Shown here: one piece after another, positions 34,348 through 45,634 of the stretch | How positions within the stretch are numbered: the first letter of the stretch is position 1 | Layout of the letters: each line of letters begins with the position of its first letter | NCBI RefSeq assembly: GCF_900142035.1 | Contig: NZ_FQZI01000002.1 | Coordinates: 62,001-126,000 of the forward strand | Direction of reading: 5' to 3' | Source of the DNA: Flavobacterium terrae | GTDB taxonomy: Bacteria; Bacteroidota; Bacteroidia; Flavobacteriales; Flavobacteriaceae | DNA: 64,000 bases | The notes under the pieces: generated by a model | What the model saw: the letters and a program-made list of their open reading frames with translations, nothing else | Databases searched by the model: none | What the model was told of the DNA's origin: nothing | Position numbers and translations under genes: made by a program

Positions 34348-35882
34348 TGAAACAGTTTTTTATTGGAGCAATTGTCTTATTGAGCCTTAATACATTCTCT
34401 CAAATTTCTTCCACAGAAATAGATAACCTCGTTGAAAAAACTAGAACAACATTCGATGTACCTGGAATAGCAGTCGCGGTTGTAAAAGATGGTAAAGTAA
34501 TTCATTCCAAAGGATACGGAGTAAAATCAATCATTACAAAAGAAAAAGTAGACGAAAACACCTTATTTGGCATTGCTTCAAACAGCAAAGCTTTTACGGC
34601 TACAGCCTTGGCTATTTTAATTGATCAAGGAAAGTTAGATTGGGACGATAAGGTAGTAAAATACATCCCTGATTTTAAATTATATAACGATTATGTTACT
34701 CAGGAGTTTACTATTAGGGATTTATTAACTCATCGCAGCGGATTAGGATTAGGCGCTGGAGATTTAATGCTTTGGCCTGAAGGAAGCGATTTTAAAACAG
34801 AAGACATTATTCATAATCTTCGTTACTTAAAACCTGTTTCAAGCTTTAGGACTAAGTTTGATTATGACAACTTATTATATATTGTAGCAGGTGAAATAAT
34901 TCATAAAGTTAGTGGTAAAACTTGGCCAGAATTCATTGAAACTAATATCATGCAGCCTCTACAAATGGAAAACAGTCGCGGTAATTGGCATCGCATAAAA
35001 GATACTACAAATTCAGTAACACCCCACGTAAAAATTGATGGCCAACTCAAAACAACCAAACAAAGTAAAAACAGTGTTATGGATGCTGCTGGAGGAATTT
35101 TTTCTAACGTCAGTGATATGAGTAAATGGGTAATTACCCAATTAAATTCTGGTAAATATGGTTCTGATAACAAAACATTATTCAGCGAAAAACAACATAA
35201 CGAAATGTGGGCTCCACAAACCATAATCCCAACAAATACTGTTCCCCCATACAATGTACATTTTAGTGCATATGGTCTGGGATGGTTTTTGAGTGATGTA
35301 AAAGGTTATAAACAGGTAACTCATACAGGTGGACTTGAAGGCATGGTCACACAAGTGACTCTGATTCCAGAAAAAAATCTTGGAATTATTGTGCTAACTA
35401 ATCAACAATCTGGCGCAGCTTTCTCAGCCATAACAAATACAATTAAGAATACTTATTTAGACATTCCATATCAAGATTATGTAGCATTATATGGCAAACG
35501 CAGTCAGGAGTCATCAACTAAAGCTGATAAAAATACCGAAGAGGTATGGATAACTGTAGCAAAAAATGCAAAAATTCAAAAAGAACATTTAAAAAATATA
35601 ACGGGAACTTATAAAGACAATTGGTTTGGTGAAATTACCATACATGAGCAAAAAGGAAAATACTATTTTGAATCGAAACGCTCACCTCAATTAAATGGTG
35701 AAGTTTTCTATTATAAAGACAACATTTTTGCTGTAAAATGGTTCAATAGAAAAATGGAAGCTGACGCATTTATGACTTTCGAAGAAGGGTACAAAAAAAT
35801 GACAATGAAAGCAATTTCCGAACTAACAGATTTTAGTTATGATTTCCACGATTTGGACTTTTCCAAAATAGACTCAAAATAA
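34347..35882 (+). CDS. Secreted serine hydrolase (class C beta-lactamase family)
   Basis: Periplasmic or secreted penicillin-binding-protein-like hydrolase. An upstream in-frame ATG at 34290 lies inside the previous gene, so I take 34347, which gives a clean signal peptide (MKQFFIGAIVLLSLNTFS). Catalytic motifs: ASNSKAFTA near residue 76 (S-x-x-K), a Tyr in KFDYDNLLY near 172 (Y-x-N equivalent), and HTGGLEGM near 328 replacing KTG. A C-terminal lipocalin-like extension (DUF3471-like) of about 110 residues follows. The 511-residue size fits the EstB/peptidase branch rather than true AmpC, so resistance should not be assumed. Confidence 0.88.
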   Translation: MKQFFIGAIVLLSLNTFSQISSTEIDNLVEKTRTTFDVPGIAVAVVKDGKVIHSKGYGVKSIITKEKVDENTLFGIASNSKAFTATALAILIDQGKLDWDDKVVKYIPDFKLYNDYVTQEFTIRDLLTHRSGLGLGAGDLMLWPEGSDFKTEDIIHNLRYLKPVSSFRTKFDYDNLLYIVAGEIIHKVSGKTWPEFIETNIMQPLQMENSRGNWHRIKDTTNSVTPHVKIDGQLKTTKQSKNSVMDAAGGIFSNVSDMSKWVITQLNSGKYGSDNKTLFSEKQHNEMWAPQTIIPTNTVPPYNVHFSAYGLGWFLSDVKGYKQVTHTGGLEGMVTQVTLIPEKNLGIIVLTNQQSGAAFSAITNTIKNTYLDIPYQDYVALYGKRSQESSTKADKNTEEVWITVAKNAKIQKEHLKNITGTYKDNWFGEITIHEQKGKYYFESKRSPQLNGEVFYYKDNIFAVKWFNRKMEADAFMTFEEGYKKMTMKAISELTDFSYDFHDLDFSKIDSK

Positions 35883-35965
35883 GTTAAAAAAGAATCTATT
35901 TTTTCACACTTGCTTTGAAATGTTTATAAAAGTGATTAAATTTAAAGAATTGAAGATTAAATGAC

Positions 35966-38182
35966 ATGGTTGAGATTGATATAGAAAAAGAAAACAAAGC
36001 AATTGCTCAAGAATACAAAGAATTACTTCGAATAAGTTATCAAACTTTAAGTACAGAAGATAAAAAACTTATTCGAAAAGCATTTGATGTGGCCGTTGAA
36101 GCCCACCAAGATCAAAGAAGAAAATCGGGTGAAGCCTATATTTTTCATCCTATTGCAGTAGCAAAAATTGTCGCTAGTGAAATTGGGCTTGGACCAACTT
36201 CAATAGCTGCGGCATTATTGCATGATGTAGTTGAAGATACAGAAATAACAGTTCAAGATATTGAAAAGTTATTCAACCCAAAAGTAGCACAACTTGTTGA
36301 AGGACTAACTAAAATATCTCAGGTTAAAAAAGATATGAATATCTCTATGCAAGCAGAGAATTTCAGAAAAATGCTATTAACCTTAAATGACGATGTTCGA
36401 GTAATCATTATCAAACTGGCTGATCGTTTGCACAATATGCAAACTATGGAATCAATGGCCGACTATAAACAAATCAAGATTGCTTCCGAAACTTTATATA
36501 TTTATGCTCCTCTTGCGCATCGTTTGGGCTTATATAACATTAAAACTCAGCTTGAAGATTTAGGTTTAAAATACACAGAACCTATAGTTTACAATGATAT
36601 TGTAAGCAAAATAAAAGAAACAAAAGAAGAGCAAGACGCCTACATTAAAAATATATCTGATGTTTTAAGAAAATCATTAGATGAAGAAGGGATTGAATAC
36701 ATTATAAAAGGTCGCCCAAAATCTATTTATTCTATTCGAAGAAAAATGGCTGCGCAAAATGTAACTTTTGATGAAGTTTATGACAAATTTGCTTTGCGCA
36801 TAGTGTACAAATCCAATCCTCATGATGAAAAATTCTTAGCTTGGAAAATCTATTCTATCGTAACAGATCATTACAGACCTTCACCAAGTAGGTTACGCGA
36901 TTGGATTTCTTCTCCTAAATCAACTGGGTATGAAGCATTACATATAACAGTAATGGGGCCATTAGGGCGCTGGGTAGAAATTCAGGTACGTAGTGAACGA
37001 ATGGATGAAATTGCAGAAAAAGGGTATGCAGCTCATTACAAATACAAACAAGGAGCAAATGAAGAAAGTAGTTTAGATACATGGTTAAACTTACTCAAAG
37101 AAGCCTTGGAAAATGCTGAGACTAATGCTGTAGATTTTGTTGAAGATTTCAAAATGAATCTATACGCAAAAGAAATCTATGTATTTACCCCAAAAGGAGA
37201 AATAAAGTCACTGCCAAAAGGTGCAACTTCGTTAGATTTTGCCTTTTCTATACATTCAGAAATTGGTGTAAAAACAAGAGGAACTAGAGTTAACGGAAAA
37301 TTGGTCCCTTTAAATCACGAATTAAAAAGTGGAGATCAAATAGAAATCATCACATCTCCTAATCAAAAACCTACAGCAAACTGGTTAGATTATGTAACTA
37401 CAGCACGTGCTAAAAATAAAATTAGAAACGTACTTAATGAAAATACCAAAAAAATTGCTGAAGATGGAAAAGAAGTTTTAGCTAGAAAACTAAAACATCT
37501 AAAAATAACATTCAATGAAACAGTAGTTAACGAACTGGTTTATTATTTAAACTTAAAAACAAGTTTAGATTTATTTTACAGAGTAGGTATTGGAACTGTA
37601 GATAATCAACAACTAAAAGATTTTGCTGCACAAAAAAGCAATACTTTCTTTAATTTCTTCAAAAATAAAATCAAGAGATCCAACCCTAATCCTGAATTTA
37701 TTCACAAAGATGAAATTACTAGTAATTATGATTTATTAGTTTTTGGAGCCGAACAAGATAAACTAGATTATAAGCTATCTAATTGTTGCAACCCAATTCC
37801 TGGTGATCCGGTTTTTGGTTTTGTAACCATTAATGAAGGAATAAAAGTTCATAAAAAAGACTGTCCTAATGCTATAAGTATGCAATCAAATTATGCTTAT
37901 CGAATAATGCAAGCAAAATGGATTGATTCTTCTCAACAAGAATTCAAAGCTATATTAGAAATAACAGGTATGGATAGTATAGGTTTAACTAATGAATTGA
38001 CAAGAGTTATTTCTAACAACATGCACGTAAATATTCAAAGTATATCCTTAAGTGGAGAAGCGGGAATTTTCAATGGTAAATTAGCCGTGATTGTCCCTAA
38101 CAATACTGTATTGAAAAAAATGATTGAAAACATCAAAAAAATAGATGGCGTAGACAGAGTTACGAGAGTTTATAAAAATTAA
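35966..38182 (+). CDS. Bifunctional (p)ppGpp synthetase/hydrolase (RelA/SpoT)
   Basis: Makes and degrades the alarmone (p)ppGpp in the stringent response. Seen in order: an HD hydrolase domain (about 30-190) with intact H and D residues (HPIAVAKIV, LLHDVVEDT, KLADRLHNM), the synthetase domain (about 230-350) with GRPKSIYSIRRKM and GYEALHITV, a TGS domain near 395 (IYVFTPKGEIKSLPKGATSLDFAF), and an ACT domain at the C-terminus (ILEITGMDSIGLTNEL). The hydrolase motifs are kept, so it is the Rel/SpoT bifunctional type, the only one in the window. It precedes the Fur-family regulator, which has its own promoter. Confidence 0.96.
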   Translation: MVEIDIEKENKAIAQEYKELLRISYQTLSTEDKKLIRKAFDVAVEAHQDQRRKSGEAYIFHPIAVAKIVASEIGLGPTSIAAALLHDVVEDTEITVQDIEKLFNPKVAQLVEGLTKISQVKKDMNISMQAENFRKMLLTLNDDVRVIIIKLADRLHNMQTMESMADYKQIKIASETLYIYAPLAHRLGLYNIKTQLEDLGLKYTEPIVYNDIVSKIKETKEEQDAYIKNISDVLRKSLDEEGIEYIIKGRPKSIYSIRRKMAAQNVTFDEVYDKFALRIVYKSNPHDEKFLAWKIYSIVTDHYRPSPSRLRDWISSPKSTGYEALHITVMGPLGRWVEIQVRSERMDEIAEKGYAAHYKYKQGANEESSLDTWLNLLKEALENAETNAVDFVEDFKMNLYAKEIYVFTPKGEIKSLPKGATSLDFAFSIHSEIGVKTRGTRVNGKLVPLNHELKSGDQIEIITSPNQKPTANWLDYVTTARAKNKIRNVLNENTKKIAEDGKEVLARKLKHLKITFNETVVNELVYYLNLKTSLDLFYRVGIGTVDNQQLKDFAAQKSNTFFNFFKNKIKRSNPNPEFIHKDEITSNYDLLVFGAEQDKLDYKLSNCCNPIPGDPVFGFVTINEGIKVHKKDCPNAISMQSNYAYRIMQAKWIDSSQQEFKAILEITGMDSIGLTNELTRVISNNMHVNIQSISLSGEAGIFNGKLAVIVPNNTVLKKMIENIKKIDGVDRVTRVYKN

Positions 38183-38218
38183 GTCTAGAATAAACTTTTA
38201 TACTCAAAACAAAAAAAT

Positions 38219-38226
38219 TATCTTTG
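38219..38226 (+). promoter_or_regulatory. Fur-family gene promoter -7 box
   Basis: TATCTTTG matches TAnnTTTG and a TTTT at 38196-38199 lies 19 bases upstream. The box ends only 6 bases before the ATG at 38233, so the transcript would be leaderless or nearly so, and the upstream TTG (38224) is inside the promoter and cannot be the start. Confidence 0.5.
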
Positions 38227-38232
38227 CCACTT

Positions 38233-38685
38233 ATGACACAAATATCATCTGATAATACTACTAATCAGGAAATTGTAAAAAATGTTTTTACAATGTACCT
38301 TGAGGAAAAAGGCCACAGAAAAACACCTGAACGATACGCAATTCTTCAGGAAATATATGATAGTGAGGAACATTTTGATATAGAAAATCTATATCTTAAA
38401 ATGAAAAATAAAAACTATCGTGTTTCTCGCGCCACGTTATACAATACAATCGAACTACTTTTAGATTGCGGATTGGTGCGAAAACATCAGTTTGGGCAAA
38501 ATCAAGCGCACTATGAAAAATCTTACTTCGACAAACAACATGATCATATTATCATGACAGATACTGGAGAAGTTATCGAATTTTGTGACCCTAGAATTCA
38601 AACCATTAAACAGACTATGGAAGAAATTTTTGGTATCGAAATTCAAAATCACTCGCTTTATTTTTACGCAACAAAAAAACAATAA
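38233..38685 (+). CDS. Fur-family transcriptional regulator
   Basis: Metal- or peroxide-responsive DNA-binding protein. The N-terminal winged helix ([18 protein letters not shown], then [21 protein letters not shown]) is intact. The dimerisation part keeps DKQHDHIIM, but the zinc-binding CxxC of classical Fur (HxHLxCxxCG) is replaced by MTDTG, so structural zinc coordination by cysteines is lost. Start taken at ATG 38233 because the TTG at 38224 overlaps the promoter box. 150 residues. Followed after 4 bases by the RDD gene. Confidence 0.88.
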   Translation: MTQISSDNTTNQEIVKNVFTMYLEEKGHRKTPERYAILQEIYDSEEHFDIENLYLKMKNKNYRVSRATLYNTIELLLDCGLVRKHQFGQNQAHYEKSYFDKQHDHIIMTDTGEVIEFCDPRIQTIKQTMEEIFGIEIQNHSLYFYATKKQ

Positions 38686-38689
38686 TTAA

Positions 38690-39268
38690 ATGAATAATAG
38701 CTTTGCCGAAGTAATGAGTAAAAAAACTAATCATGAGTTAGTTAAAATCGTTACAGTAGATAAAGATAAATACCAACCTTTAGCAGTAGAAGCTGCTGAA
38801 TTTGAACTAAGCAATAGAAATATTGATCCTGAAAAACTTAACATTATCCAAAAAGAAATCGATATTAGAGTTGAAAAAACTACAGAATTAAACAATCTAA
38901 CACCATCTTCATCGTTAAGATTTGCCAATTTTTTAATTGACACTGTTTTCTTTGGAATTATTTCTCAAATATTTTTCATTATAATTGGAAGTATTATAAA
39001 TATTGAAGAAAGTCTTTTTTTTAGTTACGTTTTATTGATTTTGCTCTATGTAAGTTATTACACTTTTTTTGAAAGTAATTGGCAAAAAACAATTGGTAAA
39101 TTTATAACAAAAACAAAAGTTGTGAATTTCGATGGGGAGACACCAAGCTTAACTGAGATAATATTTAGAAGCTTTTGCAGATTAATTCCTTTTGATAGAA
39201 TATCATTTTTATTCACTAAAAATGGATTTCATGATTCAATTTCAAAAACAAAAGTTATAAAAGATTAA
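38690..39268 (+). CDS. RDD-family membrane protein
   Basis: Small membrane protein of unknown function. The first 80 residues are soluble and charged (NNSFAEVMSKKTNHELVKIVTVDKD), then about three membrane helices carry the RDD signature: RFANFLIDTVFFGI near residue 84, the second helix pair LFFSYVLLILLYVSYYTFFESN, and KFITKTKVV near 142, with FRSFCRLIPFDRISF near 160. Four bases downstream of the Fur-family gene and 24 bases upstream of purA, so probably in one transcript with both. Confidence 0.85.
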   Translation: MNNSFAEVMSKKTNHELVKIVTVDKDKYQPLAVEAAEFELSNRNIDPEKLNIIQKEIDIRVEKTTELNNLTPSSSLRFANFLIDTVFFGIISQIFFIIIGSIINIEESLFFSYVLLILLYVSYYTFFESNWQKTIGKFITKTKVVNFDGETPSLTEIIFRSFCRLIPFDRISFLFTKNGFHDSISKTKVIKD

Positions 39269-39274
39269 TTATAA

Positions 39275-40564
<1,290 letters not shown>

Positions 40565-40565
40565 C

Positions 40566-40588
40566 AAAAGCCCTGAATAAGGGCTTTT
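40566..40588 (+). terminator. purA intrinsic terminator
   Basis: Stem AAAAGCCC (40566-40573) / GGGCTTTT (40581-40588) with loop TGAATAA and a continuing T-run. Confidence 0.85.
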
Positions 40589-40613
40589 TTATTGGATTAC
40601 CATAAATAAAGCC

Positions 40614-40621
40614 TATATTTG
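40614..40621 (+). promoter_or_regulatory. ClC channel promoter -7 box
   Basis: TATATTTG fits TAnnTTTG, with ATTG (40591-40594) 19 bases upstream as a -33-like element. The ATG follows 19 bases later. Confidence 0.5.
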
Positions 40622-40640
40622 TTAACCACAAATTAAAAAA

Positions 40641-42461
40641 ATGCCCAATAGAGTCTCAGCATATTTATTATTAGTTCTAAGAAAATTTTCAAGACGTTTC
40701 GAAACGTTTTTTTTTGTAATTAAAGAATTATTGTCCGAGAGAAATTTCATTTATTTTTCTTGTGTATTAGTAGCAATTTCTTGTGCATTAGCAGTAATTG
40801 TTCTAAAAAGTTTTGCTCACAATGTATTTCTTTGGGCAAATTATATAAACAAATATTTAAAGCTCCCATACTCAAACAGTATTTTACCAATTATAGGAAT
40901 ACTTTTGACTGTTTTTGTGGTCAAGCGTTTTCTTGATGGAACCATTGAAAAAGGAAGTTCAAACATTTTGCATGCCGTTGCCAAAAAAAGAGGTATAGTA
41001 CCTCGTAAACAAATGTATGCACAAATCATCACAAGCTCATTAACAGTAGGCTTAGGTGGATCTGCAGGACTTGAGAGTCCAATTGTTATCACTGGAGCTG
41101 CATTTGGTTCTAACTTTGCTCAAAAGTATAAGCTTTCACAAAAAGATAGAATTTTACTATTAGCCTGTGGTGTTGCTGCGGGAATTGGAGCAGCTTTTAA
41201 TGCACCAATAGCCGGAGTGTTATTCGCCATAGAAGTTGTATTGACAGATGTAACCATTTCAGCATTTATACCTATTATGATTTCTGCTGCTACTGGTGCT
41301 CTAGTTTCTCAAATGATATTGAGTGATGATATTTTATTAAAATTTAGAGACGAACAAAACTTTGATTTTCATAATACACCTTATTATATTTTGCTTGGCC
41401 TTTTAGCTGGATTTGTATCTGTACATCACGCTAGAACTTTTAGAAAAGTAGAACATTACTTTAATCATTTTAGCAAAAAAGCCTATCGAAAAGCCATTTT
41501 TGGTTCGTTATTACTTGCAGGTCTAATCTTTTTATTCCCAACACTTTTTGGAGAAGGTTATGAAAGTATAAAAACATTATCGTCATCACATCCTGAAAGT
41601 CTTTTAGAAAATACTTTACTTGAAAAATATATGTCAAGTGAATGGATTTTGCTAATTTTTATAGGAGTTATCACTTTAGTTAAATCTATTGCCACAGGAA
41701 TTACATTAGGAAGTGGTGGTAATGGTGGTAACTTTGCTCCTTCCTTATTTGTGGGATCCTATTTAGGTTTTTTTGTATCAAAATCAATAGAACTTTTAGG
41801 CATATCTTCTAATCTTCCTATTGTAAACTTTACAATAGTTGGAATGGCAGGAATACTAAGTGGTTTATTTCACGCTCCACTTACAGCTATCTTCCTAATT
41901 GGTGAAATCACAGGTGGTTATAGCTTGATGGTTCCTTTAATGATTGTATCATCAGTCAGTTTTGCAGTTTCAAGACGTTTTGAAAAACACTCTATGGATG
42001 TAAAATCGTTAGCGGATAAAGGCGATGTATTCACGAGTAATAAAGATTTAAACATTCTTCAAAGTATTGATTTTTTAAACCTTATTGATACCAATGTACA
42101 ACCACTTACTTTAAATAGCAACTTAGAAAACTTGGTAGAATTACTTTCATCAAAAAATCACACTATATACCCCGTGTTAGATGAAAAATCAACTTTAATT
42201 GGTCTGATAGATTTTGAAAAAATTAGACCACTCATTTTTAACTCATTCCAAGTTAAATATACTCCAATAAAAGATGTAATTGAGCAACCCGAAGTGATAA
42301 TAGAGTTTGACGAAGGTGCTGAGAGTATCATGGAAAAATTTGAAACTTCTGGAAAAAATATCTTACCTGTAATTAGATACGGAAAGTTTTTAGGTTTTTT
42401 ATCAAAAGTTACCATTTTAGAAGCCTATCGAAAGAAGCTAAAAGAAATCGTAATTGAATAA
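40641..42461 (+). CDS. ClC-family chloride channel/antiporter with CBS pair
   Basis: Membrane anion channel or H+/Cl- exchanger. The first 440 residues hold the ClC membrane domain. Conserved filter parts: GLGGSAGLESPIVITGAAFGS near residue 135, where the Glu of GLESP is the gating glutamate; AFNAPIAGVLFAIEV near 187; and GSGGNGGNFAPSLFVGSYLG near 355. The C-terminal region from about 470 forms two CBS domains (TIYPVLDEKSTLIGLI, ILPVIRYGKFLGFLS) that may bind adenine nucleotides. The gating glutamate supports an exchanger, but ion preference is not provable here. Confidence 0.93.
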   Translation: MPNRVSAYLLLVLRKFSRRFETFFFVIKELLSERNFIYFSCVLVAISCALAVIVLKSFAHNVFLWANYINKYLKLPYSNSILPIIGILLTVFVVKRFLDGTIEKGSSNILHAVAKKRGIVPRKQMYAQIITSSLTVGLGGSAGLESPIVITGAAFGSNFAQKYKLSQKDRILLLACGVAAGIGAAFNAPIAGVLFAIEVVLTDVTISAFIPIMISAATGALVSQMILSDDILLKFRDEQNFDFHNTPYYILLGLLAGFVSVHHARTFRKVEHYFNHFSKKAYRKAIFGSLLLAGLIFLFPTLFGEGYESIKTLSSSHPESLLENTLLEKYMSSEWILLIFIGVITLVKSIATGITLGSGGNGGNFAPSLFVGSYLGFFVSKSIELLGISSNLPIVNFTIVGMAGILSGLFHAPLTAIFLIGEITGGYSLMVPLMIVSSVSFAVSRRFEKHSMDVKSLADKGDVFTSNKDLNILQSIDFLNLIDTNVQPLTLNSNLENLVELLSSKNHTIYPVLDEKSTLIGLIDFEKIRPLIFNSFQVKYTPIKDVIEQPEVIIEFDEGAESIMEKFETSGKNILPVIRYGKFLGFLSKVTILEAYRKKLKEIVIE

Positions 42462-42515
42462 ATAGCAGCTTTTATAAATTATTCTTAATAAAATTCGTCG
42501 TTATTGGATTTTAGT

Positions 42516-42523
42516 TAATTTTG
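42516..42523 (+). promoter_or_regulatory. OstA-like gene promoter -7 box
   Basis: TAATTTTG fits TAnnTTTG and lies 16 bases before the TTG start codon at 42540. Confidence 0.45.
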
Positions 42524-42539
42524 GCAAAAAATATATCCA

Positions 42540-44228
42540 TTGAATACAGCATATTTTAGACTTATTTGTTTTACTATTTTTTTAAGTGCAACTACACTTT
42601 GGTCTCAAACACAACCTGTCTCTAAAGACAGTAAACAGGTTATTATTGAAGGATCTGATTTTTTAGATATTTCAGAAAGTGAAATTCCAGGTGCTATAGT
42701 TTTTACTGGAAACGTACGTATTGTACATGAAGGGGTTAGAATGACTTGTAATAAGGCATATCACTTCACTAAAGCCAACTTTGTTAAAGCTTTTGGTAAT
42801 GTAAACATGGTTCAAGGTGATACGCTTACGATGACCAGTAAATACGCTGAATACAACGGAAACACAAAATTTGCTTATGCTACAGGTAATGTAGTAATGC
42901 GTGATCCTAAAATGACATTGGTTACAGATACAATCAATTTTGATCGTAACTCTCAAATGGCATATTACAACTCACAAGGCACAATTACTGATCCAGAAAA
43001 CACTTTGACTAGTAAATCTGGAAAGTACTTCTTATCGCAAAAAAAATTTCAGTTTCAAACCGCTGTAACAGTTACCAATCCAAGGCAAACGATTAAGACT
43101 AATCATTTAGACTATTATACTAACTCTGGTCATGCTTATGTTTTTGGCCCATCAACCATTACATCAAGCAGTAATACCATTCATACCACTAAAGGGTTTT
43201 ACGACACTAAAAAAGACGAAGGAAAACTTCAGAAAGGATCAAAGATTGTCTATAAAGACCGACTAATTGAAGGTGATGATATTTACTATGATAGAAAAGA
43301 AGATTTTGCTCGAGCAAAAAACAATGTAAAAATCACTGATACTATCAATAATTTTGTTGTTAAAGGTCACTATGCAGAAGTTTACAAAAAGAAAGATTCG
43401 ATGTTTATCACAAAAAAAGCATTGGTTACCACTCTTTTTGAAAAGGATTCTGTCTATTTCCATGCTAAAAAATTAATTGTAACAGGGAAACCCCAAGAAC
43501 GCATTATTAGAGGTTTTAACAATGCTCGCTTTTACAAAAAAGACATGAGTGGCAAATGTGACTCTATACATTATGATCAAAAAAAGGGACTAACACAAAT
43601 GATTGGTAAACCCATTTTTTGGAATGGCAAAAACCAAATGACTGGTGATTTGATGCATTTAATTTCGGATAGTAAATCAGAACGAATAGACTCTTTAAAA
43701 GTTCTTAACAATGCTTTTATAGTTTCAAAAGATACTATTGGCAATGGGTACAACCAAGTAAAAGGACAAAATTTATATGGTAAATTTAAAGATAATAAGC
43801 TTCATGAAGTCGATGTTGTAAAAAACACCGAAGTCATTTATTATATGAGAAATGAAAAACAAGAGCTTATTGGAATCAATAAAAATGTCAGTAGTAAAAT
43901 CAACATGATTTTAGACGGCAATACCATCGAAACCATTACTTTTTTCACAAATGTTGATGGTGATATACTCCCAGAAAATGAGCTTCCAGAAAATGCTCGA
44001 TTACTCAAAGGATTTATTTGGCGGGGCGATGAACAAATACTTTCATTAGCGGACATCTTTCCTAAAGAAGAGCTAGAAATTGATGCGAAAGTACAAGATG
44101 AAACAAAGAAAAAAATGATGGAGTTAGATGTTCCAATGGAAGCTTCAAAAGAAACCTTGGAGTATGATAAACCTAAAAAGCCAGAAAAGTCCAAAGTCCA
44201 AAGTCCAAAGTCGAAGAGCAAAAAATAA
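42540..44228 (+). CDS. OstA-like (LptA-related) periplasmic protein
   Basis: Likely part of lipopolysaccharide transport or outer-membrane assembly. The N-terminal signal peptide (MNTAYFRLICFTIFLSATTLWS) is followed by a repeated beta-strand array: AIVFTGNVRIVHEGVRMTCNKAYHF, AFGNVNMVQGDTLTMTSKYAEY and AYATGNVVMRDPKMTLVTDTINF are successive OstA-type repeats (residues about 50-140). The remaining 400 residues continue as beta-rich repeats. The last 20 residues are a Lys/Pro/Ser-rich tail. It starts with TTG, which is supported by the signal peptide and promoter position. The downstream aminotransferase starts 68 bases later. Confidence 0.85.
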   Translation: MNTAYFRLICFTIFLSATTLWSQTQPVSKDSKQVIIEGSDFLDISESEIPGAIVFTGNVRIVHEGVRMTCNKAYHFTKANFVKAFGNVNMVQGDTLTMTSKYAEYNGNTKFAYATGNVVMRDPKMTLVTDTINFDRNSQMAYYNSQGTITDPENTLTSKSGKYFLSQKKFQFQTAVTVTNPRQTIKTNHLDYYTNSGHAYVFGPSTITSSSNTIHTTKGFYDTKKDEGKLQKGSKIVYKDRLIEGDDIYYDRKEDFARAKNNVKITDTINNFVVKGHYAEVYKKKDSMFITKKALVTTLFEKDSVYFHAKKLIVTGKPQERIIRGFNNARFYKKDMSGKCDSIHYDQKKGLTQMIGKPIFWNGKNQMTGDLMHLISDSKSERIDSLKVLNNAFIVSKDTIGNGYNQVKGQNLYGKFKDNKLHEVDVVKNTEVIYYMRNEKQELIGINKNVSSKINMILDGNTIETITFFTNVDGDILPENELPENARLLKGFIWRGDEQILSLADIFPKEELEIDAKVQDETKKKMMELDVPMEASKETLEYDKPKKPEKSKVQSPKSKSKK

Positions 44229-44296
44229 TTTACTCATTCTATTTTCTTTATTTTTAAATAAACAAATCCACGCATTAACAAATAACCATAGTAACA

Positions 44297-45484
44297 ATGC
44301 TAAACGATTTCTATAAATATCAGGCACAAACCTCACCATACCCATTAGGAATGGAAGTTTCGCATGCAAAAGGATCTTATATTTACGACACTGACGAAAA
44401 AGCTTATTTAGACTTTGTAGCTGGTGTTTCTGCTTGTACATTAGGTCATCAACACCCTAGAGTACGTGAAGCCATTGTGAATCAACTAGACAAATATGCT
44501 CACGTGATGGTTTATGGCGAATATGCACAAGATCCTTCTGTACAGTTATGCAAATTATTAGCAGAAAACACTCCTGCTCCACTTGATAAAGTATATTTAG
44601 TTAATTCAGGTACAGAGGCAACAGAAGGCGCTTTAAAACTAGCACGTCGTGTAACAGGAAGAAGCCAATTAATTTCGTGTTATAATGCATATCATGGAAA
44701 CACCATGGGATCTATGAGTGTTATGGGATTTGAGGAACGCAAACAAATATTTCGTCCATTAATTCCAGACGTCGACTTTATCACATTCAACAACGAAGAA
44801 GATTTACTTAAAATAACTGATAAAACAGCAGGAATAATACTTGAGACAATTCAAGGAGGAGCTGGATTTATTCAACCTCATGATAATTTTTTACAAAAAG
44901 TAAAAAAACGCTGTGAAGAAGTTGGAGCTTTAATGATTTTAGATGAAATACAACCGGGTTTTGGTCGTACAGGTAAACTATTTGGCTTTCAAAACTATAA
45001 TGTTGTTCCAGATATTGTCGTGATGGGAAAAGGAATGGGCGGTGGAATGCCTGTGGGAGCTTTTATGGCAAAATCTGAATATATGGATTTATTGAGTCAC
45101 GATCCGAAGTTAGGACATATTACTACATTTGGAGGTCATCCCGTTATCGCAGCAGCTTGTTTAGCAACATTACAAGAGTTAGTAGAGACCGATTTAATGC
45201 CTCAATGTATTGAAAAAGAAAAGCTATTTAGAGAACTACTAGTTCACCCATTAATAAAAGAAGTTCGTGGTGAAGGCTTAATGCTGGCTGCCATGACAGA
45301 AAGTCCTGATATTACTAATCGAGTAATCTTTAAATGTCAAGAAAAAGGGCTTATTTTATTTTGGTTACTCTTCGAAGGCTGCGCTATAAGGATTACTCCA
45401 CCATTAACCTTGTCAAATGATGAAATAAAAGAAGGATGTGGCATTATTATTGAGGCTATGAATGAAGTGATGGCCGAGTTATAA
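44297..45484 (+). CDS. Class III aminotransferase
   Basis: PLP-dependent fold-type I enzyme, related to acetylornithine/ornithine aminotransferases. Seen: DFVAGVSACTLGHQHPRV near residue 36, VNSGTEATEGALKLARR near 99, YHGNTMGSMS near 129, LDEIQPGFGRTGKLF near 215, and the Schiff-base region VVMGKGMGGGMPVGAF near 240 with the Lys of MGKGMGGG. The 395 residues are complete. The true substrate is unclear; no arginine genes lie beside it, so I leave the symbol open. It follows the OstA-like gene closely. Confidence 0.9.
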   Translation: MLNDFYKYQAQTSPYPLGMEVSHAKGSYIYDTDEKAYLDFVAGVSACTLGHQHPRVREAIVNQLDKYAHVMVYGEYAQDPSVQLCKLLAENTPAPLDKVYLVNSGTEATEGALKLARRVTGRSQLISCYNAYHGNTMGSMSVMGFEERKQIFRPLIPDVDFITFNNEEDLLKITDKTAGIILETIQGGAGFIQPHDNFLQKVKKRCEEVGALMILDEIQPGFGRTGKLFGFQNYNVVPDIVVMGKGMGGGMPVGAFMAKSEYMDLLSHDPKLGHITTFGGHPVIAAACLATLQELVETDLMPQCIEKEKLFRELLVHPLIKEVRGEGLMLAAMTESPDITNRVIFKCQEKGLILFWLLFEGCAIRITPPLTLSNDEIKEGCGIIIEAMNEVMAEL

Positions 45485-45634
45485 TTTTAATAATAAGCAA
45501 AAAAGTATAAAAACCATTAAAATCAATAACTGTCAGCGCAAAATTGTTAATTAAATTGTTCACAACAATCAATTTTCAATACCAACAACAAGTTAAAAGG
45601 TTTCTTAACTTTATTAAGGATAATTCTAAAAACA

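Noticed and set aside
34347..35882. Beta-lactamase conferring resistance
   Set aside because: The fold is class C-like, but the KTG motif is replaced by HTG and a lipocalin-like extension is present, as in esterases and peptidases of the family.
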